This document shows positions 21,658-30,885 of a DNA stretch of 64,000 nucleotides, piece by piece. The stretch's first letter is position 1; every line of letters starts with the position of its first letter. Both the position numbers and the translations under genes were made by a program. The stretch is from assembly GCF_015751765.1 (NCBI RefSeq), contig NZ_JADOTX010000001.1, positions 3,038,001 to 3,102,000 on the forward strand, read 5' to 3'. This stretch comes from Micromonospora ureilytica. Lineage in GTDB: Bacteria; Actinomycetota; Actinomycetes; Mycobacteriales; Micromonosporaceae. The notes beneath the pieces were generated by a model that was not told where the DNA came from, did no database searches, and saw only the letters and a list, made by a program, of their open reading frames with translations.

Positions 21658-23282
21658 CTACCTCTCGTCGATGCCGAGGTGGTCTCGGCGGCCGCGGCCG
21701 CGTTGTCCCCTCCACGGATCTGCCTCATGGTCCCCCGGATGCCGGCGCGCACCCGGGGCAACGTCAACATGCCGACGCAGCCGGTCAGCAGCACCACAAG
21801 CGCCACCGCGAGGCCGGGCAGGCCGCGACCGCCCACCAGCACGCCGGCGCCGGCGGCCAGGCCCACACCGGCGATCGTGGCCGCCGCGGCACGCGCCATC
21901 GTGGCGTCGAACAGCGGCTCCCGCACCACCGACCGGGCGAACCCGGCGGCGGTGAGGTTCTCGGTGGCGATACCGGCCGCCCAGGCCACCGCCGCGCCCG
22001 TCGCGCCGTAGCGGGGGATCAGCCACAGACCCAGCGAGACGGTCACCGTCAACCCGGCCACGGTGGCGACCAGGTGCAACCCACTGCGCCCGCCCATCAG
22101 GAGCAGGCTCTGCACGTTGCCCACGCCGGTGTTGACCAACATCGCCAGCGCGAGCACTGTCATCGCCGGCACACCGGCGGTGAACTCCGGCCCGAACAGT
22201 TGGAGGAAGGCCAGCGCGAAGACCGCCAGCAGCAGGTACACCGGCCAGGACAGCACCAGCCCCCAGGTGGTCAACTGCCGGTGCACGGCCGCCGCCGCGG
22301 CCCGCTCGCCCCGCCCCAGCAGCCGGGACAACTGGGGAGACACCGCCACCCGCAGCCCCTGCATGGCCAACTGACCGGCCAGCACGTACCGGCCGACGGC
22401 GCCGAACACGCCGGCGTCCGCCGGCCCGGCCAGCACCGAGGTGAGCAGCACACCCACCCACATGCTGCCGGCGTCGATGGCCGCCGAGGCAGCCCGGGGC
22501 AGCGCGAAGCGCCAGAACGTCGACCAGTCGGCGCGGCGCGGACGCAGCGGCGCGCCCCGGCCCAGCCCGAGCGGGCCGGCGACCAGGGTGAGGCAGGCCA
22601 GCAGCGCCAACGCCGCCGGCACCAACCAACCGGTCATGCCGGCGAGCAGGCCACCACCCGCCAGCGCGGCGGCGCCGACCAGCACCGGGCGGGCAACCGG
22701 CAGCAGCAGGAACTGCACCCCGACGTACGCCCGGATGGGCCGCACGCAGCGCAGCGCGGCCAGCAGCAGGGTCATCGCGACCACCACCGGAACCGCGGCG
22801 AACGTGACGGTGAGCAGCGCGTCCCCGCTCGCGCCGGAGCCGCGCAGCAGCCGGGGCGCGAGCGTGTCGGCGGCCAGCACTCCCGCGCCGGCGACCAGCA
22901 GCCCGGTCAGCAGCGGCGGGATCAGCGCCACCGGGAGCACCCGGGCCGCGTCACCGCGCACCCCGAGGCTGCGGCGGGGCAGCGCCCACATCAGACCGGT
23001 CTCCGCGCCGAGCGTGCAGATCGCGGTGGCCACTGTGACGACCCCGATCGCGGCGAAGAACGCGCCCGCGCCGGCCGTGCCGTACCCCCGGGTGATCACG
23101 ACGGCCAGCACGAACCCGAACAGGCCACTGGTGGCCGCGCCGAGCAGTCCGGCCACGCCGCTACGCGCGCTGCGGCGGGTCTCGGCCGAGCCGGCCTCCC
23201 CGGCGGGCGACAGCGTGGCCTGGTCCTCGGGCGTCGACCGGCCCCCGCCGGCGCCGGCCGGCGGTCGGGTGGCGGCGGTCAC
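21654..23282 (-). CDS. Polysaccharide flippase, Wzx/MATE-like
   Basis: 542 residues with about 12-14 hydrophobic segments after a 40-residue polar N-terminus. RSARSGVAGLLGAATSGLFGFVLAVVITRGYGTAGAGAFFA is typical of the polysaccharide-biosynthesis (MOP) family, as is PRAASAAIDAGSMWVGVLLTSVLAGPADAGVFGAVGRYV in the middle. It would flip lipid-linked repeat units across the membrane for the Wzy-like polymerase encoded upstream. The polar C-terminus is about 30 residues. It overlaps both neighbours by 4 nt. Confidence 0.88.
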   Translation of the reverse strand: MTAATRPPAGAGGGRSTPEDQATLSPAGEAGSAETRRSARSGVAGLLGAATSGLFGFVLAVVITRGYGTAGAGAFFAAIGVVTVATAICTLGAETGLMWALPRRSLGVRGDAARVLPVALIPPLLTGLLVAGAGVLAADTLAPRLLRGSGASGDALLTVTFAAVPVVVAMTLLLAALRCVRPIRAYVGVQFLLLPVARPVLVGAAALAGGGLLAGMTGWLVPAALALLACLTLVAGPLGLGRGAPLRPRRADWSTFWRFALPRAASAAIDAGSMWVGVLLTSVLAGPADAGVFGAVGRYVLAGQLAMQGLRVAVSPQLSRLLGRGERAAAAAVHRQLTTWGLVLSWPVYLLLAVFALAFLQLFGPEFTAGVPAMTVLALAMLVNTGVGNVQSLLLMGGRSGLHLVATVAGLTVTVSLGLWLIPRYGATGAAVAWAAGIATENLTAAGFARSVVREPLFDATMARAAAATIAGVGLAAGAGVLVGGRGLPGLAVALVVLLTGCVGMLTLPRVRAGIRGTMRQIRGGDNAAAAAETTSASTRGR

Positions 23283-24637
23283 GCGGGCACCGGCGCTCTC
23301 CGCGCGGCCGTCGGCGACGACCCGGCCAACCGGGTCAGCCGTTCACGCTCGGTCAGCGCCATCGCGAAGGCGACCGCGAAGAACGCGACAGCCAGGTTCT
23401 GGTTCGCCATGCCGTAGAACGGGACCTGCACGAGGCAGACCACAGGCACCACAGCCAGCCACTGCCCGGCCGCCGAGGTCGCCCGCGCGCAGATCACCGC
23501 GGCGGCGACGAACCACGCCAGGAAACAGATGAGCGCGGGTACGCCATGGCTGAACAGCACCATCCACAGCTGCCCCTGGGTGCCGATCGGCGCGGCCGCC
23601 GACACGGTGTCGACGTTCACCGGAGCGCCGTAGCCCAACCACGGCGACTCCTGCACCCGGCGGATCACCTCCGTGTAGAGCGAGAGCCGGTCGGTGTTGG
23701 TGTCGCTGGAGTCGACCCGTCTGCTGATCAGCTCGGTGATCGGAATGAACAGCGTGGCCAACGCGCCGATCACCACCACCCCGACGATGGACGCGGCCAC
23801 CCGGACGTTGCCGCGCAGGCTGGCCCGCACCCCGAGCACCGCCAGCCCGGCGCCGAGGCTGAGGAACATCGCCCGGTTGAGGGTGAGGAACGCCGGCGCC
23901 AGCGACAGCGGCAGCGACGCCAGCAGCGCCCAGCGCAGCAACCCGCGCCGGCGCAGCATCGCGAAGGCCACCACGCAGGGCAGGGTCATGGCGTACGCGC
24001 TGCCGTAGTTGTTGGTGTACGCGAACGGCGCGGCCGGTCGGTAGATCGGGTTGAGCGAACGGGCGCTGAACTCAGCGGTGGTGAGGTGCACCATGTCCTG
24101 GATGAACGGGGTGCCGGCCACCCCGCCGGGCAGCAGCACCTCCATCGGGGTCGTCATGGCCAGCCGGGGCACCAGCACCCCGAGCCAGCCCAGCGCCACG
24201 AGCCCGAACCAGAACGCGCAGAGCGGGGTGAGCACCGCCACCAGGCTGGCGCGTTCCCGGGCGGCGGCGTAGACGTAGACGCCGACCACCAGCGCGGTCA
24301 GGTAGAACGCCAGCCGCAGGGCGAACGTGAGCAGCGACGCGGGCGACGACAGTTGGGTGGCGCTGACCACCACGATGGCGAGGAACAGCAGCCAGATGCC
24401 GGCCGCCGGGGGCAGCGGCACGCGCCCCCGGGTGAGCAGCAACGCGAGCAGCAGCGCACCCAGCAGCGGCCAGCCGAGGTAGAACGCACCGAGCAGCCAC
24501 CAGAGCGGCACCAGGCCGAACATCATCGACAGCGGCCAGAGCGGCAGTTGCGGCGGCGCGAGCGCCGGCACCGGCGCGACCTCCTGCGGAGCGCCTCCGG
24601 GCGGTGGTTCGGTCGCCGGGGCGCGGGTCACCGACAC
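23279..24637 (-). CDS. O-antigen ligase/polymerase-like membrane protein (Wzy)
   Basis: 452 residues with about 10-12 membrane segments. A large extracytoplasmic loop (LPGGVAGTPFIQDMVHLTTAEFSARSLNPIYRPAAPFAYTNNYGSAY) precedes LPLSLAPAFLTLNRAMFLSLGAG, the TxSR-like segment of the Wzy_C/O-antigen ligase superfamily. SRRVDSSDTNTDRLSLYTEVIRRVQESPWLGYGAP is the characteristic NR...R..L...A...I..NP.LG.G-type motif. It probably polymerises the repeat unit. Its GTG lies 2 nt after the stop of the Wzz-like gene. Confidence 0.87.
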   Translation of the reverse strand: MSVTRAPATEPPPGGAPQEVAPVPALAPPQLPLWPLSMMFGLVPLWWLLGAFYLGWPLLGALLLALLLTRGRVPLPPAAGIWLLFLAIVVVSATQLSSPASLLTFALRLAFYLTALVVGVYVYAAARERASLVAVLTPLCAFWFGLVALGWLGVLVPRLAMTTPMEVLLPGGVAGTPFIQDMVHLTTAEFSARSLNPIYRPAAPFAYTNNYGSAYAMTLPCVVAFAMLRRRGLLRWALLASLPLSLAPAFLTLNRAMFLSLGAGLAVLGVRASLRGNVRVAASIVGVVVIGALATLFIPITELISRRVDSSDTNTDRLSLYTEVIRRVQESPWLGYGAPVNVDTVSAAAPIGTQGQLWMVLFSHGVPALICFLAWFVAAAVICARATSAAGQWLAVVPVVCLVQVPFYGMANQNLAVAFFAVAFAMALTERERLTRLAGSSPTAARRAPVPA

Positions 24638-24639
24638 GC

Positions 24640-26241
24640 TCAGGCCCGGCCGTTTCGCGTGAGCACGAAGCCCAGCGGGGTGACCCCGGCGGCACGCAGC
24701 CTCTCCACCAGGCGTCGCAGGTCGCTCTGCCGGGTGCGGTCCCGCTCGACGACCACCACCGCGCTGCCCTGCCGGGCCACGGCCACGCCACGCTCGTCGG
24801 ACTCCGCCGGAGGGGCGTTGAACAGGACCAGCCCGTGATCCGCACCCTGCCGCCAGGTGCCGAACCGGACGCTGCCCACGCCCACGGCAACCTCGTCCGG
24901 GGTGACGACGCGACTGTTCTCCGGGCGCGCGGACGACACCCGCGGCAGCGTCAGCGTGGCGTCCGGGTCGGTGGACGGGCGGGCGCCGGGCGGGTGCGGG
25001 GAGGGTCGGCGGGCGGCCGTGCTGTCCGTGGTGGCGGCATCGACGGCCGCTGTGCTGCCGGCCGGCCGGGGCTTGGGCACCAGCGGTCGGGACGGGTCGA
25101 TGGGCAACCGTCCCCGGTCGGCGAGCACGCTGGCGCGCAGCCGCTCGATCCGTCCGCTGTCGTCGGCGACGAAGACCTCCCGGCCGTCGACGGCGAGCGC
25201 CACCGCGAGCCCGGCGGTGAGCGCTGTGGCGTCCTCCCGGGCGGTGACCAGCGCGACCCGGGCAGGCTGCCGGACCCGCTCGGCGACCGCCATCGCCACG
25301 TACCGGACGTCGGCGTCGACCGCCCGGGGGCTACCCCGGAACGCCGGTCGGCGCACCGTGCCGAGCAGCGGAAGGCCGGAGGCCTCCCGACCGTCGGCGA
25401 CCGAGCGGACCCGCCGGTCGGTCGACTCCCACAGGTACGCCAGCACGACGCCGACCAGCGCGCCACCGAGCAGGCCGGCGACCAGGTACAACGGCCGGTG
25501 CCCGGCGGAGGTGACAAGCGCCTTCTCGGCGGTCTGGGTCACCCAGCCGGGGTTGACGTCGACCGCCGCGATCTCGGTACGGGCGGCGTTGAGCTGGGTG
25601 AGCTGGTTGTTGATGCCGGCCAGCTCGGCCACCAACGCGTCACCCGCGGCGGTGTCCTTGGCGGTGTTCGCCCGCTTCTGCAACGCGACCTGCTGGGCGA
25701 CGACCTTGGTGATGCTGGCGTCGTAGGAGCGCAGCATCTCGGCGCGCTGCTGCTCGTACATGGTCCGACGCACGTTCAGGTATGCCTCGGCGGCCATGTT
25801 GGCGCTCTGCACGGCCCGGTGCGCGTCGCCCGCCTGGTAGGTGAAGCGCAGGATCTGCCCACCGGTGGGCACCTCGACCTCGAGCGCGTTGCGGATGTCA
25901 CGCGGGTCACCGCCGGCCGAGTCGGCGAGCCGCTGGACCACCTCGGTGCCGGTGGCGATGCCGCTCTCCACGTTCATGTTGACCGCACGGTCGGCGCCCG
26001 CGCCGCTGGGGGTGAAGGCGTCGGTCACCACCGGCCGGACCGCGACCACGGCGCTCGCGCTCATCGCCGCCGGCACCAGCAGCACGTAGCCGAGCGCGAG
26101 CAGCAGACCGACCGTGGCGACCGCCCCCACCAACCGCAACCGGTGCATCGGCACCCGCAGCAGGTCGGTCAGTGTCACGGCACGCGAGGTGCCGGAGGAC
26201 GGGCCGTCCGTGGGCCAGGGAGCGGGCGCTGCATCAGTCAT
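24640..26241 (-). CDS. Wzz-like chain-length regulator with degenerate BY-kinase domain
   Basis: 533 residues. A first membrane helix is near residues 38-58. A Wzz-type periplasmic region with a long coiled coil (YEQQRAEMLRSYDASITKVVAQQVALQKRA) follows, then a second helix (PLYLVAGLLGGALVGVVLAYLW). The cytoplasmic part aligns by eye with bacterial tyrosine autokinases, but where P-loop GEGKT should be the sequence is TAREDATALTAGLAVALA. The Walker B IIDTPP equivalent is LFNAPPAESDERG. A ~65-residue Pro/Ala/Thr-rich linker splits the domain, and no Tyr cluster ends it. It is probably a structural or regulatory pseudokinase for polymer length. Confidence 0.85.
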   Translation of the reverse strand: MTDAAPAPWPTDGPSSGTSRAVTLTDLLRVPMHRLRLVGAVATVGLLLALGYVLLVPAAMSASAVVAVRPVVTDAFTPSGAGADRAVNMNVESGIATGTEVVQRLADSAGGDPRDIRNALEVEVPTGGQILRFTYQAGDAHRAVQSANMAAEAYLNVRRTMYEQQRAEMLRSYDASITKVVAQQVALQKRANTAKDTAAGDALVAELAGINNQLTQLNAARTEIAAVDVNPGWVTQTAEKALVTSAGHRPLYLVAGLLGGALVGVVLAYLWESTDRRVRSVADGREASGLPLLGTVRRPAFRGSPRAVDADVRYVAMAVAERVRQPARVALVTAREDATALTAGLAVALAVDGREVFVADDSGRIERLRASVLADRGRLPIDPSRPLVPKPRPAGSTAAVDAATTDSTAARRPSPHPPGARPSTDPDATLTLPRVSSARPENSRVVTPDEVAVGVGSVRFGTWRQGADHGLVLFNAPPAESDERGVAVARQGSAVVVVERDRTRQSDLRRLVERLRAAGVTPLGFVLTRNGRA

Positions 26242-26848
26242 GGAACTTCTTCACCGTCTGTTGAGGATTGCCGACGACCACGACGCCGGGTGGTACGTCC
26301 GTGCGGACCACCGTCGCCGCGCCGACGACGCTGTCCCGGCCGACCCGTACGCCCTTCAGGACCAGGGCGTGCGCGCCGACCCAGACGTTGTCCTCGAGGA
26401 CGATCGGGGCCCGGGTGAGCGGGCTGGGCGGCGCGTGCCGCTGCTCCGGGGGCAGGTTGTGGAAGTCGTTGTCGAGCAGCTCGCAGTCCGACAGGAGGCA
26501 CCGGTCCCCCACCGTCACCGACGTCCAGGTGCCGATCCAGGTGGCGTTGAGCAGGCAGTCGGCGCCGACGCGGACCTCGCCGGGGCCGGCGAAGCGGACG
26601 AGCTTGTTCAACCGGGTGCGGTCACCGATGGTCACGCGCACCCCGCGCCGCAACCGGATCCGACCCCGGATCTCCACGTCCCGACCGAGCGTCAACCGTC
26701 GGTAACGGAGCTTGTACCAGCCGCGTTTGACCGCGAAGACCAGACGCACCACGCGTCCCGTTCGGATGCCAGCGGCGCCGAGCAACGACCCTCCCCCACC
26801 GTCGCGGGCCGGCGGCGGTGGTGCCCGCCACCGGCCCAACGTGAACAA
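26234..26848 (-). CDS. Hexapeptide-repeat acyltransferase (WcaF/LbH type)
   Basis: About 204 residues from a possible TTG at 26848. The true start may be the TTG near residue 21, which has GGGGGAGG before it, or a later GTG. The left-handed beta-helix repeats run from LTLGRDVEIRGRIRLRRGVRVTIGDRTRLNKLVRF. The catalytic-type loop is DNDFHNLPPE, then APIVLEDNVWVGAHALVLKGVRVGRDSVVGAATVVRTDVPPGVVVVGNPQQ, typical of O-acetyltransferases. It would acetylate the polymer or a precursor. It overlaps the Wzz gene by 8 nt and is the first gene of that unit. Confidence 0.85.
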   Translation of the reverse strand: MFTLGRWRAPPPPARDGGGGSLLGAAGIRTGRVVRLVFAVKRGWYKLRYRRLTLGRDVEIRGRIRLRRGVRVTIGDRTRLNKLVRFAGPGEVRVGADCLLNATWIGTWTSVTVGDRCLLSDCELLDNDFHNLPPEQRHAPPSPLTRAPIVLEDNVWVGAHALVLKGVRVGRDSVVGAATVVRTDVPPGVVVVGNPQQTVKKFHD

Positions 26849-26880
26849 TCTACCGATGCTCCGTCACGAACGGTTGACCC

Positions 26881-28875
26881 TTACTGTACGGAGAAGAACG
26901 TCGATGGAGTAGACCAGGACAACTCGGGCGTCGCGGTGCTGACGACTGTCGCCGTGGTGCCGTTGACCACCACGGTTGGCGCGGCCGTCGGGTCGAACGG
27001 CACGCTGCGCAACGAGCCGTCGGTTGCGCCGTAGACGATCCGGCCGCCCACCCAGGCCATGCCCCGCACCGCGGACCAGGTCACACCCGTCGTCGGCAGG
27101 GTGAACTCGGTGGCACCCAGGTAGTTGCCGTCGATCTCGAAGTAGCGGTAGTAGAGGTTGTTGGCCCCGGTACGGGTGTAGTAGAGCCGGCCATCGAGGA
27201 AGAAGGCGCCGGTCAGCAACGCCGGGTTGTACCAGTCGTTGTAGCCGGACGCCTCCCACGGCGAGCCGATCGCGCCCCCGCCGAAGAGCGAGATGTCGAT
27301 CCGGCTACCGGTGGGCGTGCCGGCCACCGTGTGCGACCAGTAGATCCGGTCGTCCACCCGCCAGGTCGCGCCGGCCGCCGTGTACGCGGGCTGGCTGACG
27401 CTGGTCGCGGTGCCCAGCGTGGTGCCGTCGAACGGCACCTTCGCCACGGTGCCCGAGGCGGTGCCCACGTAGAGGTTGCCGGTGGTGGCCGACGGCGGGT
27501 TCTTCGCGGTGAAGGTGCGTCCGCCGGCGAGCGGGAACATGCCGAGCCGCCCGTGGTACTCCTCGCCCATGCCGTCGGAGTTGTGCCCGAAGTAGAGGCC
27601 GTCCGAGCCGCGCCAGAGCACCGGCACCGACGAACCCCAGTTGCTGGTGCCCGACGGCATCGAGGCGCTGCCGCTACGGCGCGGGTTCCAGTTCACCGGC
27701 ATGCCGGTCGCCGGACTGACGGCCGCGATGCCGAGCCGGTCGACAGCGCCCGGGCCGGCGTTGTCGCTGGCGTTCGGGTTGTTGACCCAGCGGAAGTGCC
27801 CGCCCAGGTAGATGACATTGTCCGCCACCTCGACCGAGGTGATGGTGTCGTTGCCGGTGAAGTCGACCCAGGTGGCGAGCTGGCCAGTGCCCCGCGCGGC
27901 GGTCTCGAAGCGGACCAGGGCGTCGCAGTACGCGGTCGGCCAGCCGGCGCCGCCGTTGGTGCCGACCACGAACCAGCTGCCGTCGGCACCGAACTTCACG
28001 TCCTGCACGTAGTGCACGAAGGTCGTCGGCGACGCGCACGGCGGGACGAACTTGTCGGTGCTCCAGTCGAGCACCGTCGGGGTCCCGGAGACGTCCACCA
28101 ACGCCATCTGGTTGCGCGGCAGGTCGTTGACGAGCGTGAAGTTACCGCCGACGACAAGGGTGTCGCCGTCCGGCGCCACGTCGATGGTCCAGACGTACGA
28201 CGTGGTGCTGTGCCGCCCCACTGTCGCGTCGATGCTGAAGCTCGGGTCGATCGCGCCGGTGGTCGCGTTGAGCCGGCCCAGACCAGCGTGCGCGGTGCCG
28301 TTGAGCCAGTTGAACGCGCCGGCCACGTACAGCCAGTTGCCGTGCAGCGCCAGGTCACGCACCGTGCCGCCGTCGGAGCGCCCGACCCAGCTGTCGATGA
28401 TCGCGCCGGTCGACGGGTTGAGCGCCACCAGGTTCTTCCGGGAGACGCCGTTGACGTTCTTGAAGGCGCCGCCGACGATCAGCGTGCCGCCGGGGCCGGC
28501 GAGGAGGGTGTTGACCGCGCCGTCGAGCACCGGCAGGAAGGTGGTCGACATGGTGCCGGTGGTCCGGTCGTACGCGAAGAGGTACCGCTGTGTGATCCAC
28601 GCGGAACTGGCGGTCTGCCGGAGCTGGGTGAAGCTGCCGCCGACGAAGACCGTGTTGCCCACCTGCGCGAAGGCACGGGTCTCACCGTCTCGCGCGTGCG
28701 GGGTCGCGTCGGCGGGGTTCGCCGACACCAGGGTCGCCGTCACCGGGACCGGAACCACCGCGGCCGACGCGGTCGTGGGCACACCCAGAGCGGCGGCGAT
28801 GATCGCCAACGCGACCATCCCCGCCCGAGTACGACGTCGTCGTGCGGAACGCCACAAGTGCGAGAGTTTGGGCAC
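26881..28875 (-). CDS. Secreted beta-propeller (delta-60/DUF5122-like) protein
   Basis: 664 residues. The Sec signal peptide has Arg-rich WRSARRRRTRAG, hydrophobic MVALAIIAAALGV and a likely cleavage after TTASA. Repeats with the pattern hhhGGxF...LNPxTG recur about every 45-55 residues (VFVGGSFTQL, LIVGGAFKNVNG, LYVAGAFNWLNG, LVVGGNFTLVN, IYLGGHFRWVN), consistent with a beta-propeller. No catalytic motif is recognised. GTG at 28875 has GGAGG 7 nt upstream. Its place next to the glycosidase and polymer genes suggests a cell-surface or matrix glycan-binding role; this is inference. Confidence 0.8.
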   Translation of the reverse strand: MPKLSHLWRSARRRRTRAGMVALAIIAAALGVPTTASAAVVPVPVTATLVSANPADATPHARDGETRAFAQVGNTVFVGGSFTQLRQTASSAWITQRYLFAYDRTTGTMSTTFLPVLDGAVNTLLAGPGGTLIVGGAFKNVNGVSRKNLVALNPSTGAIIDSWVGRSDGGTVRDLALHGNWLYVAGAFNWLNGTAHAGLGRLNATTGAIDPSFSIDATVGRHSTTSYVWTIDVAPDGDTLVVGGNFTLVNDLPRNQMALVDVSGTPTVLDWSTDKFVPPCASPTTFVHYVQDVKFGADGSWFVVGTNGGAGWPTAYCDALVRFETAARGTGQLATWVDFTGNDTITSVEVADNVIYLGGHFRWVNNPNASDNAGPGAVDRLGIAAVSPATGMPVNWNPRRSGSASMPSGTSNWGSSVPVLWRGSDGLYFGHNSDGMGEEYHGRLGMFPLAGGRTFTAKNPPSATTGNLYVGTASGTVAKVPFDGTTLGTATSVSQPAYTAAGATWRVDDRIYWSHTVAGTPTGSRIDISLFGGGAIGSPWEASGYNDWYNPALLTGAFFLDGRLYYTRTGANNLYYRYFEIDGNYLGATEFTLPTTGVTWSAVRGMAWVGGRIVYGATDGSLRSVPFDPTAAPTVVVNGTTATVVSTATPELSWSTPSTFFSVQ

Positions 28876-29039
28876 GCTGCGCCTCCAGATTGGATAAGAA
28901 CCCGAGGTAGCGTGCCTCGTCCAGCCTGGTTAACAAAATCCGCCGATTGGGCGGTGCATGAATCCGCAAGCCGACAGAACGCCGGAGGATCGGGTGTCCG
29001 ACCCCCGGCGAACGCCGTTTTGTCAGTTCATTTGGGTCC

Positions 29040-30746
29040 TCAGCGGCTACCCCCGGTGGGTTGCCGCAGGTACGAGTCCTTGCCAGCCTGCGCGAAGCCG
29101 GCCACCGCCGAGGCGTCGTGGTTCATCGTCATGTCACAGGTCGACGTGCGGCTGGTCATGCCTGCCGAGTTGAAGTAGATCGCCGCCTTGATCTTCGGGT
29201 GCGCCTTCAGCGCCGCCGGGAACTCCTGGAACCAGCGCTGCTTGGCACCGGGATCGCTGGAGTCGAAGTTGGTGCCGAACTCGGCGAGCATCCGGGGCTT
29301 GCCGGCACCGATGCCGTTGTCGTCCAGCCACCGGTAGAAGCCACCGACAGTCGTGCTCGGGCTCTTCCACACCGTGCTGCCGTTGCAGACGTGGAAGTTG
29401 TACGGGTCGTAGGCGACCCAGTCGACGTACCGGTCACCGGGGTACAGGCCGGCGTACCGCGAGTAGTGCCCGGACCAGCCCATCATCGTCCAGACCCAGA
29501 CCGCGTTGGTCGCGCCGGCGCTGGCGAACCGCTCGTGCACATAGCGCCAGGCGCGGACGAAGTCGGCGTCGCTGCCCTTGTTCGGCTCGTCCTCCGGCTC
29601 GTGGTCGAAGCCGATGAACACCGGCACCCCGGCGGCCCGGATCCGGCCCGCGACCGCGTCGATGGTCTCGTCCTGCTTGCCGCCGTAGACATCGGACCAC
29701 TTGAGGGTGGTGCCGGCGGAGAAGTCACGGGACTCCCAGGCGAAGAACATCAGCCGGCCTTCGCGCATCTGCTGCGACTCGTACGTGTCGGGGAAGGCGC
29801 CGTTGCTGCCGGAGTTGGAGAAGTCGTGGTAACGGTGCACGATGTCGAACTTGCGCCCGACCTGCGACTCCACGTCGGTGACGGCCTTGCCGTGGTCCCA
29901 GCCGCCGGCCGCCCCGGCGGGCGAGTACATGCCCCACCAGGCGCCACAGGACGGGACGAGCTTGTCCGAGACGGACCCGCACTTGCCGGACGGCAGGGTG
30001 CCGCTGGCGCTCGGCGTCGCCGTCCGGGTCGGGGCGATGGTCGGCGACGGCTTCGGTGCGGCGGTGGTCGGCGACGCGCTGGGCGACGGCGGGGGCGCCG
30101 GCCGGGTGGTCGTCACCGGCGAAGGCTTGGCCCCGAGGTCGTAGCTGATCAGCAGGCTGGGCCGCAGGTCCGGGTTGCGGTTCTCGGCCGACGCCCAGTA
30201 GATCCGGCTCTCCAGCCCGCTTTGCGCCAGGGACACCGTCCAGCTGCCGTTGCCGGTGACCAGCTTGGAGACGTCCCACTCGTTGAGGCCCTTGGACACA
30301 CTCGTCACGCTGTCCAGTGCGGCGCCGGCCGACGTCAGGGGAGGCCGCGACTCGCGGGCGCTCAGCGGCGAGGCGTGCGCGGTCACCGTGGCCGCGAACT
30401 GCTGCCAGGCGTGCACCCGCAGCGTCGCCCGAATGTTGACCGCAGCAGCCGGAACCGTGGTCACCGCGAACTCGATGACCGCCTCGCGGCCACCACGCGG
30501 GTTGCCGTCGCAGCGCGTCGCGCAGGTGGCCAGCGTCGTCTTGGCCGCGTTGTCACCGTCCTGCGACACAGCGGTCGCGGTGGTGTCCGCCGCCGCCCGC
30601 ATCGACAGATCGTCGCTGGCCAGCAGCGGCATCATGGTCGCCACGATGCCGGCCACCACCGAGCCACCGACCACGCCGATGGCAATCGCCTTACGCCGGG
30701 GTCCGGAACGGAACCGGGTGATGCGGTGCAGTCCGTGCCTGGTCAA
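29040..30746 (-). CDS. Secreted GH26-like glycoside hydrolase with N-terminal carbohydrate-binding-like domain
   Basis: 568 residues from TTG at 30746, chosen because GGGAG lies 5 nt upstream; an ATG at 30803 is also in frame. A twin-Arg-containing hydrophobic export signal is followed by a beta-rich domain to about residue 205 with the DNRLRE/CBM96-like ending NPDLRPSLLISYDLG. A Pro/Thr/Ser linker of ~50 residues leads to a GH26-like barrel. There FIGFDHEPEDEPN should hold the acid/base Glu and RMLAEFGTNFD the nucleophile Glu. Mannan-type substrates are known for GH26, but the substrate here may be the island's own polymer. Confidence 0.83.
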   Translation of the reverse strand: MTRHGLHRITRFRSGPRRKAIAIGVVGGSVVAGIVATMMPLLASDDLSMRAAADTTATAVSQDGDNAAKTTLATCATRCDGNPRGGREAVIEFAVTTVPAAAVNIRATLRVHAWQQFAATVTAHASPLSARESRPPLTSAGAALDSVTSVSKGLNEWDVSKLVTGNGSWTVSLAQSGLESRIYWASAENRNPDLRPSLLISYDLGAKPSPVTTTRPAPPPSPSASPTTAAPKPSPTIAPTRTATPSASGTLPSGKCGSVSDKLVPSCGAWWGMYSPAGAAGGWDHGKAVTDVESQVGRKFDIVHRYHDFSNSGSNGAFPDTYESQQMREGRLMFFAWESRDFSAGTTLKWSDVYGGKQDETIDAVAGRIRAAGVPVFIGFDHEPEDEPNKGSDADFVRAWRYVHERFASAGATNAVWVWTMMGWSGHYSRYAGLYPGDRYVDWVAYDPYNFHVCNGSTVWKSPSTTVGGFYRWLDDNGIGAGKPRMLAEFGTNFDSSDPGAKQRWFQEFPAALKAHPKIKAAIYFNSAGMTSRTSTCDMTMNHDASAVAGFAQAGKDSYLRQPTGGSR

Positions 30747-30885
30747 GGAAACTCCCTGTGTCTGCGTCCATAACGGTGAGCAGCGTATCGATGACCAGGG
30801 CACGTCGCAGGTAGGACAGTTTCCCGTAAGCGCGTCTTAACCGTCAGCTAAGAAAGCCGCGACTCTGGACTGTCCGTCCGGCGGG

